DNA from: Hyphomicrobiales bacterium
GTDB lineage: Bacteria; Pseudomonadota; Alphaproteobacteria; Rhizobiales; Rhizobiaceae
Direction: 5' to 3'
Assembly (NCBI GenBank): GCA_900472395.1
Contig: UCHV01000026.1
Span: 62,001-126,000 of the forward strand
Length of the DNA stretch: 64,000 nt
The notes below the pieces were generated by a model that was not told the DNA's origin, searched no databases, and worked only from the letters and a program-made list of their open reading frames with translations. Positions 36,627 to 44,747 of the stretch are shown here, one piece after another (within the stretch, counting starts at the first letter, position 1; every line of letters starts with the position of its first letter). A program made the translations under genes and the position numbers.

Positions 36627-38447
36627 ATGGCACTTCGCAACATCGCGATCATCGCGCACGTTGACCATGGTAAAACGACGCTTGTTGACGAGCTCTTGAA
36701 GCAGTCCGGTTCGTTCCGCGAAAACCAGCGTGTTGCGGAACGCGTCATGGACTCGAACGACCTCGAAAAGGAACGCGGCATCACCATTCTCGCGAAGGCG
36801 ACTTCGGTTGAGTGGAAGGGCGTTCGCGTCAACATCGTCGACACCCCCGGCCACGCCGACTTCGGCGGCGAAGTCGAGCGCATTCTCTCGATGGTGGACG
36901 GCGCGATCGTTCTGGTCGACTCGTCGGAAGGCCCGATGCCGCAGACCAAATTCGTGGTCGGCAAGGCACTGAAGGTCGGTCTTCGCCCGATCGTCGCGAT
37001 CAACAAGATCGACCGTCCGGACGGTCGCCACGAAGAAGTCATCAACGAAGTTTTCGACCTGTTCGCAAACCTCGACGCAACCGACGAACAGCTCGACTTC
37101 CCGATCCTCTACGGTTCGGGTCGTGACGGCTGGATGAACGTTAACCCGGAAGGCCCGAAGGACGAAGGTCTGGCACCGCTGCTCGACCTCGTGCTCAAGC
37201 ATGTTCCGGAGCCGAAGGTCGAAGAAGGTCCGTTCCGCATGATCGGTACGCTTCTCGAAGCCAACCCGTTCCTCGGCCGTATCATCACCGGTCGCGTTGC
37301 TTCCGGCTCGATCAAGCCGAACCAGGCCGTGAAGGTTCTGTCGCAGGACGGCAAGACGGTTGAAACCGGCCGTATCTCCAAGATCCTCGCATTCCGCGGT
37401 ATCGAGCGTCAGCCGATCGAAGAAGCCGTTGCCGGTGACATCGTCGCTATCGCCGGTCTCTCCAAGGGCACCGTTGCCGACACGTTCTGCGATCCGTCGA
37501 TCACGGACGCCATGCAGGCCCAGCCGATCGATCCGCCGACCGTCACCATGTCCTTCATCGTCAACGATAGCCCGCTCGCCGGCACCGAAGGCGACAAGGT
37601 TACCTCGCGCGTCATCCGTGACCGTCTTTACAAGGAAGCTGAAGGCAATGTCGCTCTGAAGATCGAAGAAGCCGAAGGCAAGGATTCGTTCTACGTATCC
37701 GGCCGTGGCGAACTTCAGCTCGCCGTTCTGATCGAAACCATGCGCCGTGAAGGCTTTGAGCTTGCCGTATCGCGTCCGCGCGTCGTCATGCACAAGGACG
37801 AGAACGGCCAGACCATGGAGCCGATCGAAGAAGTCGTCATCGACGTCGATGAAGAACATTCCGGCGTCGTCGTTCAGAAGATGTCCGAGCGCAAGGCCGA
37901 GATGACCGAACTGCGTCCTTCGGGCGGCAGCCGCGTTCGTCTGAAGTTCCTGGCCCCGACCCGTGGCCTCATCGGCTACCAGTCGGAACTTTTGACCGAC
38001 ACGCGCGGTACGGCGATCATGAACCGCCTGTTCAACGACTATCAGCCTTACAAGGGTGAAATCACCGGTCGTACCAACGGCGTTCTGTTGTCCAACCAGT
38101 CGGGTGAAGCCGTCGCCTATGCGATGTTCAACCTGGAAGACCGTGGCCCGATGATCATCGAGCCGGGCGACAAGGTCTATATGGGCATGATCATCGGTAT
38201 CCATACCCGTGACAACGACCTCGAAGTCAACGTTCTCAAGGGCAAGCAGCTGACGAACATCCGTTCGGCCGGCAAGGACGAAGCCGTTCGCCTGACCCCG
38301 CCGATCCGCATGACGCTCGACCGCGCTCTCTCCTGGATCCAGGACGACGAGTTGATGGAAGTCACGCCGAAGTCGATCCGCCTGCGCAAGATCTACCTCG
38401 ACGCCAACGACCGCAAGCGCTTCGACAAGTCGAAGGCGGCTCTCTGA
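36627..38447 (+). CDS. typA: Translational GTPase TypA/BipA
   Basis: TypA is a ribosome-associated GTPase that helps 50S assembly and stress adaptation. The 606-residue protein has G1 AHVDHGKTT at residues 10-18, G3 DTPGHADFGGE and G4 NKIDRPD, then EF-G-like domains and the BipA-specific C-terminal region. I start at the ATG at 36627, where the protein begins ALRNIAIIAHVDHGKT as usual. The in-frame open stretch from 36495 overlaps the hairpin leader and is not conserved in style. Confidence 0.97.
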   Translation: MALRNIAIIAHVDHGKTTLVDELLKQSGSFRENQRVAERVMDSNDLEKERGITILAKATSVEWKGVRVNIVDTPGHADFGGEVERILSMVDGAIVLVDSSEGPMPQTKFVVGKALKVGLRPIVAINKIDRPDGRHEEVINEVFDLFANLDATDEQLDFPILYGSGRDGWMNVNPEGPKDEGLAPLLDLVLKHVPEPKVEEGPFRMIGTLLEANPFLGRIITGRVASGSIKPNQAVKVLSQDGKTVETGRISKILAFRGIERQPIEEAVAGDIVAIAGLSKGTVADTFCDPSITDAMQAQPIDPPTVTMSFIVNDSPLAGTEGDKVTSRVIRDRLYKEAEGNVALKIEEAEGKDSFYVSGRGELQLAVLIETMRREGFELAVSRPRVVMHKDENGQTMEPIEEVVIDVDEEHSGVVVQKMSERKAEMTELRPSGGSRVRLKFLAPTRGLIGYQSELLTDTRGTAIMNRLFNDYQPYKGEITGRTNGVLLSNQSGEAVAYAMFNLEDRGPMIIEPGDKVYMGMIIGIHTRDNDLEVNVLKGKQLTNIRSAGKDEAVRLTPPIRMTLDRALSWIQDDELMEVTPKSIRLRKIYLDANDRKRFDKSKAAL

Positions 38448-38471
38448 GCGACGTCTGAAACGAAGATAAAG

Positions 38472-38496
38472 AAACCCGGCCTCAGTGCCGGGTTTT
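38472..38496 (+). terminator. Rho-independent terminator of typA
   Basis: AAACCCGGC (38472-38480) and GCCGGGTTT (38487-38495) form a 9-bp stem with a CTCAGT loop, followed by T residues, about 25 bases after the typA stop. Confidence 0.92.
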
Positions 38497-38534
38497 TTAA
38501 TGTGCTTTACTTTGGAGCAGGCTTGTCGCGGCTG

Positions 38535-38549
38535 TTAAAAAAGCGTTAA
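38535..38549. promoter_or_regulatory. Candidate CtrA binding site TTAA-N7-TTAA
   Basis: TTAA (38535-38538) and TTAA (38546-38549), the second continuing as TTAACC, are separated by exactly seven bases. This matches the alphaproteobacterial CtrA consensus. It lies 100 bases upstream of the acetyltransferase gene at 38649, beyond the typA terminator. Only two such exact sites were found in the window, both intergenic. Confidence 0.5.
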
Positions 38550-38648
38550 CCTTCCGCCAAGTTCAATACCCGATTAGCCTGTGGGCAAGCCGAGCCGGAG
38601 TCGCTGCCGGGATTGGCGAATCAGCCCCGGCGGGACCAGAGTGGCGTT

Positions 38649-39155
38649 ATGAAGACGTTATCCATAGATGTGCGGCGAGCAGAGCCCAACGATGCCCGGG
38701 AAATCTCCGAGGTTCACAGGGCTGCTTGGGCTCAGGCCTATACAGGGCTCATCCCCCACAAGCCGCTTACGCAGATGCTGGAGCGTCGCAACGAAGGTTG
38801 GTGGCGCAAGGCGGCGCGCGGACCCGCAACGCTGCTGGTGCTCGATGTGGCCGGAACGATTGCCGGTTATGCAACCGTCGGCCTCAACCGCGCCAAGGCA
38901 TTGCCGCAGGATGGCGAAATCTACGAGATATACCTTCGTCCCGAATATCAGGGCATAGGGCTTGGGCGTCGTCTATTCGGCGAAACACGCCGGTTGTTGA
39001 AATCGCTCGGTTGCAACGGTCTCGTGGTATGGTGCCTGGAAGACAGTGAAAATGCGACACAATTCTTCCGCCGTCATGGCGGCAACGACCTTGCCGAAGG
39101 CATGGAAGACTTCGACGGCGCGCATTTGCGCAAGATCGGTTTTGTCTGGCCGTAA
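38649..39155 (+). CDS. GNAT N-acetyltransferase
   Basis: This 168-residue protein has the GNAT fold with EIYEIYLRPEYQGIGLGRRLF holding the acetyl-CoA loop (QGIGLG), then WCLEDSENATQFFRRHGG. The acceptor is unknown. The ATG at 38649 is preferred; the frame extends 12 codons upstream without conservation. A CtrA-type site sits about 100 bases upstream, suggesting cell-cycle control (inference). Confidence 0.9.
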   Translation: MKTLSIDVRRAEPNDAREISEVHRAAWAQAYTGLIPHKPLTQMLERRNEGWWRKAARGPATLLVLDVAGTIAGYATVGLNRAKALPQDGEIYEIYLRPEYQGIGLGRRLFGETRRLLKSLGCNGLVVWCLEDSENATQFFRRHGGNDLAEGMEDFDGAHLRKIGFVWP

Positions 39156-39243
39156 AACGGTTTAAAACCGCACCTGTTTCCGAGTGATGCTCGGATCGGA
39201 TGGTAAATGGCAGGTTGCCATGCACCCGAAATCCCGATATCCA

Positions 39244-39274
39244 AATCCTCGAATGTTCAACATTATCGAGGATT
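39244..39274 (+). promoter_or_regulatory. Hairpin burying the ribosome binding site of ppa
   Basis: AATCCTCG (39244-39251) pairs perfectly with CGAGGATT (39267-39274). Inside, AATGTT (39252-39257) pairs with AACATT (39259-39264), and the bases AT bulge. The GAGG in the 3' arm is the only ribosome binding site for the ATG at 39278. Most of the 14 pairs must open for initiation. The stem is AT-rich, so its stability would depend on temperature or a ligand. The pairing is seen directly; regulation is inferred. Confidence 0.6.
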
Positions 39275-39277
39275 AGA

Positions 39278-39811
39278 ATGCGTATCGACGCCATTTCCAT
39301 CGGCAAAAATCCGCCTGAAGACGTCAATGTCATCGTTGAAGTGCCGGTCGGCGGTCAGCCGATCAAGTACGAGATGGACAAGGATGCAGGCGCGCTGGTC
39401 GTGGATCGCTTCCTCTACACCCCGATGACCTATCCGGGCAATTACGGCTTCGTACCGCACACGCTGTCGGAAGACGGTGACCCGATCGACGTGCTGATCT
39501 GCAACACGCGTCCGCTGGTTCCGGGCTGCGTCATCAATGTGCGCCCGATCGGCGTGATGATCATGGAAGACGACGGTGGCAAGGATGAAAAGATCATCGC
39601 CGTTCCGTCGCCCAAGCTGACGCGTCGTTACGACAAGATCCAGAACTACACCGACATGCCGGAAATCACGCTCAAGCAGATCGAGCATTTCTTCGAGCAC
39701 TACAAGGATCTGGAGCCCGGCAAGTGGGTGAAGATCGGCGGCTGGCAGGGCGTGGACGTCGCCAAGAAGCTGATCGTCGAAGCAATCGAACGTTACAAGG
39801 CTGAGGGTTAA
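39278..39811 (+). CDS. ppa: Inorganic pyrophosphatase (family I)
   Basis: The 177-residue enzyme hydrolyses pyrophosphate to drive biosynthesis. The signature DGDPIDVL carries the metal-binding aspartates, and [12 protein letters not shown] and [12 protein letters not shown] hold further active-site residues. The length is that of soluble bacterial family I enzymes. The ATG at 39278 gives the standard N-terminus [16 protein letters not shown]. Its ribosome binding site lies in a hairpin. The gene is convergent with the DUF167 gene, 3 bases away. Confidence 0.97.
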   Translation: MRIDAISIGKNPPEDVNVIVEVPVGGQPIKYEMDKDAGALVVDRFLYTPMTYPGNYGFVPHTLSEDGDPIDVLICNTRPLVPGCVINVRPIGVMIMEDDGGKDEKIIAVPSPKLTRRYDKIQNYTDMPEITLKQIEHFFEHYKDLEPGKWVKIGGWQGVDVAKKLIVEAIERYKAEG

Positions 39812-39814
39812 GTC

Positions 39815-40129
39815 TCAGGCTGCGGCCAGAGCCTTCAGCTTTTCCGACAAATCCTCCGGGTCGCCCTCGATCCGGAGGATTTTTTTGCGCGCCGTTTCGC
39901 CGGAGATGAAGCTGATGGCGCTTTTCGCCACGCGCAGTTTCTTGGAAAGCAGCGCGACCAGAGCCTTGTTGGCCTTGCCGTTCTCAGGAACCGCGCAAAC
40001 CCGCGCTTTGAGAAACGTGTCGCCTTCGGCATCGCTTTCGATACCGTCAATACAATCGCGGCCCCCGTTCGGCGTCAGCCGGACCGAGAGCCGCAGATGA
40101 TTTTCATGGATGTTGAAAGGCTCTTTCAA
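39815..40129 (-). CDS. DUF167 (YggU) family protein
   Basis: This 104-residue protein has the DUF167 pattern: RLTPNGGRD near residue 17, ARVCAVPENGKANKALVALLSKKL and a final SGETARKKILRIEGD. Function is unknown. It follows the YggT-like gene by 10 bases on the minus strand, the same yggT-yggU order as in many proteobacteria. Confidence 0.9.
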   Translation of the reverse strand: MKEPFNIHENHLRLSVRLTPNGGRDCIDGIESDAEGDTFLKARVCAVPENGKANKALVALLSKKLRVAKSAISFISGETARKKILRIEGDPEDLSEKLKALAAA

Positions 40130-40139
40130 GCCGGGTCTC

Positions 40140-40454
40140 TTACGATACGAGCGAAAGAAGAGCCGGTGCGATCGGGTTGGCGATGATCATCTGCAGGAAG
40201 TAGATGAGCAGGATCAGCACGATCGGCGAGATATCGATACCGCCGAGATTGGGCATCACGCGGCGGATCGGACGCAGAACCGGTTCGGTGACGTTATACA
40301 GAAACGACCCGATCGAATTGACGAACTGGTTGCGTGAATTGATGACGTTGAACGCATAGAGCCAGGAAAAGATGGCGCTGGCGATAAGGATGTAGACGAA
40401 CAGCGTCAGTGCCATCTGAATGACTTGGATCAGAGCGATAATAATGCCCGCCAT
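40140..40454 (-). CDS. YggT family membrane protein
   Basis: This 104-residue protein has two hydrophobic hairpins with [15 protein letters not shown] and [23 protein letters not shown], as in the YggT family linked to osmotic tolerance and SepF-type division proteins. I choose the ATG at 40454 because GGAGA lies eight bases upstream of it; in-frame ATGs 4 and 10 codons earlier lack that site. Confidence 0.9.
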   Translation of the reverse strand: MAGIIIALIQVIQMALTLFVYILIASAIFSWLYAFNVINSRNQFVNSIGSFLYNVTEPVLRPIRRVMPNLGGIDISPIVLILLIYFLQMIIANPIAPALLSLVS

Positions 40455-40599
40455 CGAGTTCTCCATTTCGTGGTTGACAGACATGTAGACATTGGAGACT
40501 TAACGAGCAAGTGCCGCGCCGTTGCCTGCGATGAAACATGTTTAACGGGCGTTCGTGACAGCCTTGCCGGAATGTCGGCCTTCTGAAAGTGCGTTACTC

Positions 40600-41844
40600 A
40601 TGAGCATCTCGACTTCGGGAGACCGTTTTGCCGCTTTTCGGCATCGCTCCTATGCCCTGTTCTTCTCGTCGCGTTTTCTGGCCGCCTTTGCCATTCAGAT
40701 CGTCAGTGTCTCTGTCGGCTGGCAAATGTACGAGGTGACGCGCAATACGCTTTATCTTGGCCTGATCGGCCTCGTGCAGTTTCTGCCGGCTCTGCTGCTG
40801 ATCCTCGTCACCGGTTCGGTGGCGGATCGCTATAATCGCCGGATCATCGTTTCTGCCTGCATGGCGCTGGCTGCGATTTCCGCTGCGGCGCTGCTCGGCC
40901 TGACCCTGGCAGGCGCATTCGAGCCTCTGCCGGTGTTTATCATTCTGGTATTGTTCGGCATCGAGCGCGCCTTCATGGGACCGGCCGTCCAGTCGCTTGC
41001 GCCCAATCTCGTGCCGGAAAAGGATCTCGCCAACGCCATCGCATGGAATTCCTCCTCGTGGCAGACGGCATCGATCATCGGCCCGGTGGCTGGCGGTCTG
41101 CTTTACGGGCTTGGCGCGTCGGTCGCTTATTCCGTGGCGCTTGCCATGTTCGTGCTTGGCGCGCTTCTGGTTTCCATCATCCCGAAACCGGCGCAGCGTA
41201 CATCTTCCAAAGCGACAAGCTGGACTGAAATTCTCGCAGGCTTCAGCTTCATTGCGCGCGAAAAGGTCGTTCTGGGCGCGATCTCGCTTGATTTGTTTGC
41301 CGTGCTTCTCGGCGGCGCCGTCGCGCTCATGCCGGTTTTTGCCACGGATGTTCTGGCGCTTGGTCCGCTCGGTCTTGGCCTCTTGCGCTCGGCACCGGGC
41401 GTGGGTGCCATCATCGTGGCGATCTGGCTGGCGTTTCGTCCGATCCAGCATCACGCCGGTGTTGCCATGTTTGTCGGTGTTGCCTTGTTCGGTCTCGGCA
41501 CTGCTGTGTTTGGCCTGTCGCAAACGCCCTGGATCTCGATCATGGCTCTTGCCGTCATGGGGGCTGCCGACATGATTTCCGTTTATGTGCGCGAAACGCT
41601 GATTGCCTTGTGGACGCCAGACGAGGTGCGTGGCCGTGTGAACGCCGTCAACAGCGTGTTCATCGGCGCATCCAACGAGCTTGGCGAATTCCGGGCAGGC
41701 ACGATGGCGCATGTCATCGGTGCGGTTCCGGCCGTCGTCATCGGCGGTTTCGGCACGCTGGCGGTGGCGGTGATCTGGTCGCTCGGTTTTCCGCAGCTGC
41801 GCAAGATCGACAGCCTGCAGGCACCGGACCGCACGCAGCGATAA
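40600..41844 (+). CDS. MFS transporter (MFS_3/EntS-like)
   Basis: This 414-residue protein has 11-12 hydrophobic segments. The motif GSVADRYNRRIIV follows the second span, and SVGWQMYEVTRNTLYLGLIGL is typical of the enterobactin-exporter-like branch. The substrate is unknown; no siderophore genes are nearby. The ATG at 40600 is chosen over an in-frame upstream start at 40555. It is convergent with the amidotransferase gene, 3 bases apart. Confidence 0.88.
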   Translation: MSISTSGDRFAAFRHRSYALFFSSRFLAAFAIQIVSVSVGWQMYEVTRNTLYLGLIGLVQFLPALLLILVTGSVADRYNRRIIVSACMALAAISAAALLGLTLAGAFEPLPVFIILVLFGIERAFMGPAVQSLAPNLVPEKDLANAIAWNSSSWQTASIIGPVAGGLLYGLGASVAYSVALAMFVLGALLVSIIPKPAQRTSSKATSWTEILAGFSFIAREKVVLGAISLDLFAVLLGGAVALMPVFATDVLALGPLGLGLLRSAPGVGAIIVAIWLAFRPIQHHAGVAMFVGVALFGLGTAVFGLSQTPWISIMALAVMGAADMISVYVRETLIALWTPDEVRGRVNAVNSVFIGASNELGEFRAGTMAHVIGAVPAVVIGGFGTLAVAVIWSLGFPQLRKIDSLQAPDRTQR

Positions 41845-41847
41845 CGT

Positions 41848-42618
41848 TCAGGCGTTTGCCGATTTCGGAGCCGGGCTGTATTTTGGCAGTTCTGCCTCAA
41901 GCTTGTTGGGCTGGAAGATCAGGTCCAGATAGTTCCATAGCCATTCCTTCAATGGCTGGTCGAACAGCATGCGGCCTTCCAGATGCCGGCTGCCGACCTG
42001 CGCGTTCGGCATGGCGAAACGCTCGGCGCCATGCACGACCCAACGCTGCATCATGGCGCGGGTCAGTTCCGCATGGAATTGCACACCCCAGGCATTGTCG
42101 CCGTAGCGGATGGCCTGGTGCGGATAGGCATCGCCTTCGGCCAGAAGCTGGGCGCCGCGCGGTACGTCAAAACCTTCGCGGTGAAAATGGTAGACCATCT
42201 TCGGCCAGTGCATGAGCAGACGGCCGTGTTCGGTCGGGCGGATCGGATACCAGCCGATCTCCGTCAATCCCTGTTTATCTGCATGTACCTTGCCGCCGAG
42301 ATGGCGCACGAGCATCTGTGCGCCCAGGCAAATACCGAGATATGGCTTGTTTTCCTTAAGCGGTATCTTGATCCAGTCGATCTCGGCCCGGACGAAATCA
42401 TGCTCGTCGTTTGCGCTCATCGGCCCGCCGAAAACGACCGCGCCTGAATGATCGACAAGCGTTGCGGGCAGGTTATCGCCAAGCGCCGGGCGACGGATAT
42501 CGAGCGGATAACCCTTTTCCACCAACATCTGTCCGACGCGCCCGGGCGAAGAGCGTTCCTGATGCAGGACAACGAGAACAGGTGGTTTGCTGGCAGGGCG
42601 AACAGGCGAAACGATCAT
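41848..42618 (-). CDS. Class I glutamine amidotransferase-like protein
   Basis: This 256-residue protein has the nucleophile elbow GICLGAQ and a GVQFHAELT segment giving the catalytic His and Glu. FGGPMSAND forms the oxyanion region. It is a free-standing GATase of the GMP-synthase-like group; no synthetase partner domain is attached. It is the last gene of the minus-strand heme cluster, 3 bases after the TerB-like gene. Its own substrate is unknown. Confidence 0.88.
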   Translation of the reverse strand: MIVSPVRPASKPPVLVVLHQERSSPGRVGQMLVEKGYPLDIRRPALGDNLPATLVDHSGAVVFGGPMSANDEHDFVRAEIDWIKIPLKENKPYLGICLGAQMLVRHLGGKVHADKQGLTEIGWYPIRPTEHGRLLMHWPKMVYHFHREGFDVPRGAQLLAEGDAYPHQAIRYGDNAWGVQFHAELTRAMMQRWVVHGAERFAMPNAQVGSRHLEGRMLFDQPLKEWLWNYLDLIFQPNKLEAELPKYSPAPKSANA

Positions 42619-42621
42619 GCG

Positions 42622-43107
42622 TCAGTCCTCGGTCTCCTCGGCAAGGTTTTCCGATTTCGCACGTGAGGCCGCTTGCTGGCGCAACAAGACGCGGTCGCGC
42701 GATGAAACGCCCAGCAGATCGGCAACCCGCCAGATCACGTGATCTTCCATCTCGCTGCGGTCGCCGTCGGCATAAACCAGATCCCAGAGAATGCCGAGCA
42801 GTTCGGTGCATTTTTCTGGTGTGAGGTGGCGTTTCAGGTCGGAGGTGAAGCGAAAATAATCGACCGCTTCGAGCCCGGCTTCCTGGCCGGCCTCGATCAA
42901 AGTTTCCAGCTGGCCGCTGCTCAGACCGTAATGCTGGCCGAGCAGGTCTTTCAACCGCTGCATTTCCGCTTTCGAGACTTGCCCGTCCGCTTCCATTACC
43001 TGGAAACAAAGGGCTGCAAAAGCGACACGCGGATCATCGCTGGCAAATTCGTTTTCGGGACGACCGGTGGTCAGGTTGTGAAGAAAGGCCTGAATGCGAT
43101 CCAGCAT
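42622..43107 (-). CDS. TerB-like (DUF533/tellurite resistance B) domain protein
   Basis: This 161-residue helical protein has a TerB-type acidic core: MEADGQVSKAEMQRL near residue 38 and DLVYADGDRSEMEDHVIWRVADLLGV near 108, resembling metal-binding repeats. The ATG at 43107 shares one base with the hemY stop (TGATG), so translation is coupled. Function in this cluster is unknown. Confidence 0.85.
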   Translation of the reverse strand: MLDRIQAFLHNLTTGRPENEFASDDPRVAFAALCFQVMEADGQVSKAEMQRLKDLLGQHYGLSSGQLETLIEAGQEAGLEAVDYFRFTSDLKRHLTPEKCTELLGILWDLVYADGDRSEMEDHVIWRVADLLGVSSRDRVLLRQQAASRAKSENLAEETED

Positions 43108-44738
43108 CAAAATAGCCTCAGCCGGGTAGGCGCTTCGGCGCTGGCAGTCTGATCTTTCACACCCGGATCATCCGGTGGGCGCCCATTGAAGGGATCAGCT
43201 TCGGCCTTTGCGTCTGCCTTGGCTTCATCCGCTTTTGTGGAAGTGGGCTTCACCGGTTCCGTGTTGTCTGTCTTGACGACTGCCAGCGGTGCAGGCTTGG
43301 CGGCTTCTGCCGGCTTTGGCGTGGCGACGGTTTCCGCAACGACGGTTCTTTCCTCCGCCTTTACAACGGGGGCTGAAACCGGCTGGGCAACGGCGGGAAG
43401 GTTGGAGATTGCGGTTTCCGCCAGACGGCCTTCTTCAATCGGGCCTTCCAGCTGGCCGAACGGCGCTTTCCATTCGAACGCATCGAGGCGTCCGGTCGTT
43501 GGGGAAACCGGCAGCCATTGATCGGAAACGAAGCCATCGGCCACCCAGGAAGGATCGCGCGGGGCGCGCAATGCCTGACCCAACCAGTGGCGGACACGGC
43601 CCTGATCGCCGGTTTCCGCTTCCTCGATATCGGCAAGCAGAAGATAAACGCCTTCGCGAGAATCCATACGGGCGGCAGCTTCGGCCTTGGCGCGTGCCTT
43701 TGCGAAATCCCGGGCATCAAGCGCTGCGCGTGCGACGGCGATCAGCGATTCCACATTGTTCGGCCGCAGGCCCTCAAGCTTTTCGGCGCGTTTCAGGCGG
43801 TCGCCGGTGCTGTCGCCGCTGCGGGCGCGGACATAAGCTTCGGCCACTTCCGGATGAGGTTCGATCTTCCAGAGGCTTTCGAGCACGGAGGCCGCCTTGC
43901 GCGGATTGTTTTCGCGGGCATAGGCTTTTGCGGCGATCACACCGGCCGGCACCAGATCCTTGGCAAGTTTCAACGCTGCCGTCGCATCATCCCGCGCACC
44001 GCGTGGATCGCCTTCCAGGCGTTCATTGGCCTTGGCGGTCAGAAGTACGGCCTTCATGCGGTCTGCCTTGTCACGTTCGATGACACCGGCGGCGCGTTGC
44101 TGATCGAGAAGACGGATCGCGTCATCCCAACGTCCGGCCTGACAGCGATATTCAAGCGTCGCTTGTGCCGCCCATGGCAGGTAAGGCGCGTTTTCGGCAG
44201 CACGTTCGGCATATTGGCGGGCAGCTTCGTCGGCTCCCAGGCGACGAGCTTCCATGTAAAGGCCCCGCAGGCCGATTTCACGGGTTTCCGGGTCGTGCGA
44301 CATGGATTCGAAGATCGAACGGGCCTCGTCGTGCTTGCCTTCGATCAGAGCCGTCTGCGCTTCGAGAAGCAGGATCAGCGGTTCCTGATCGGCGCGGATG
44401 AGGCTGCGGCTGCGCAGGCTCATCTTGCGGGCAAGCGTCGAATTTCCGGCGCCGGCAGCGATAAGGCCGGTGGAAAGCGCCTGATAACCGCGGTCACGCT
44501 TGCGGGCACGAAAATGCCGCTGAACCAGATGCGGCGAACTCAAGATGATGCGAACCAGCCAGCCGATGAACATCATGGCGGCGACAATGGCGACCAGCAG
44601 GGTGGCGGCTACCATCAGGCTGGTTTCGATCAGCTGGCCTTGCCATGTGATGGAGAGCAGGCCCGGGCGATCAGCGAGCCAGGAAAAGCTCCAGCCGAGA
44701 CCGAGAACGATGATGGCGAATATGAACAAACGGATCAT
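43107..44738 (-). CDS. hemY: Heme biosynthesis-associated protein HemY (TPR)
   Basis: This 543-residue inner-membrane protein has two N-terminal spans (about residues 3-20 and 40-66) with the HemY_N domain. TPR-like helices follow (about 120-400, e.g. DEARSIFESMSHDPETREIGLRGLYMEARR) and then a low-complexity tail. HemY proteins sit in hem clusters and are thought to organise late heme synthesis; the exact role is unsettled. The last 130 residues are Ala/Lys/Glu-rich and probably disordered. It lies 9 bases after the Mic60-like gene. Confidence 0.92.
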   Translation of the reverse strand: MIRLFIFAIIVLGLGWSFSWLADRPGLLSITWQGQLIETSLMVAATLLVAIVAAMMFIGWLVRIILSSPHLVQRHFRARKRDRGYQALSTGLIAAGAGNSTLARKMSLRSRSLIRADQEPLILLLEAQTALIEGKHDEARSIFESMSHDPETREIGLRGLYMEARRLGADEAARQYAERAAENAPYLPWAAQATLEYRCQAGRWDDAIRLLDQQRAAGVIERDKADRMKAVLLTAKANERLEGDPRGARDDATAALKLAKDLVPAGVIAAKAYARENNPRKAASVLESLWKIEPHPEVAEAYVRARSGDSTGDRLKRAEKLEGLRPNNVESLIAVARAALDARDFAKARAKAEAAARMDSREGVYLLLADIEEAETGDQGRVRHWLGQALRAPRDPSWVADGFVSDQWLPVSPTTGRLDAFEWKAPFGQLEGPIEEGRLAETAISNLPAVAQPVSAPVVKAEERTVVAETVATPKPAEAAKPAPLAVVKTDNTEPVKPTSTKADEAKADAKAEADPFNGRPPDDPGVKDQTASAEAPTRLRLF

Positions 44739-44747
44739 CGATGAACC

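Noticed and set aside
36369-38204. Minus-strand open frame of about 610 codons opposite typA
   Set aside because: Same reason: an antisense shadow of a strongly biased gene, with no domain seen.
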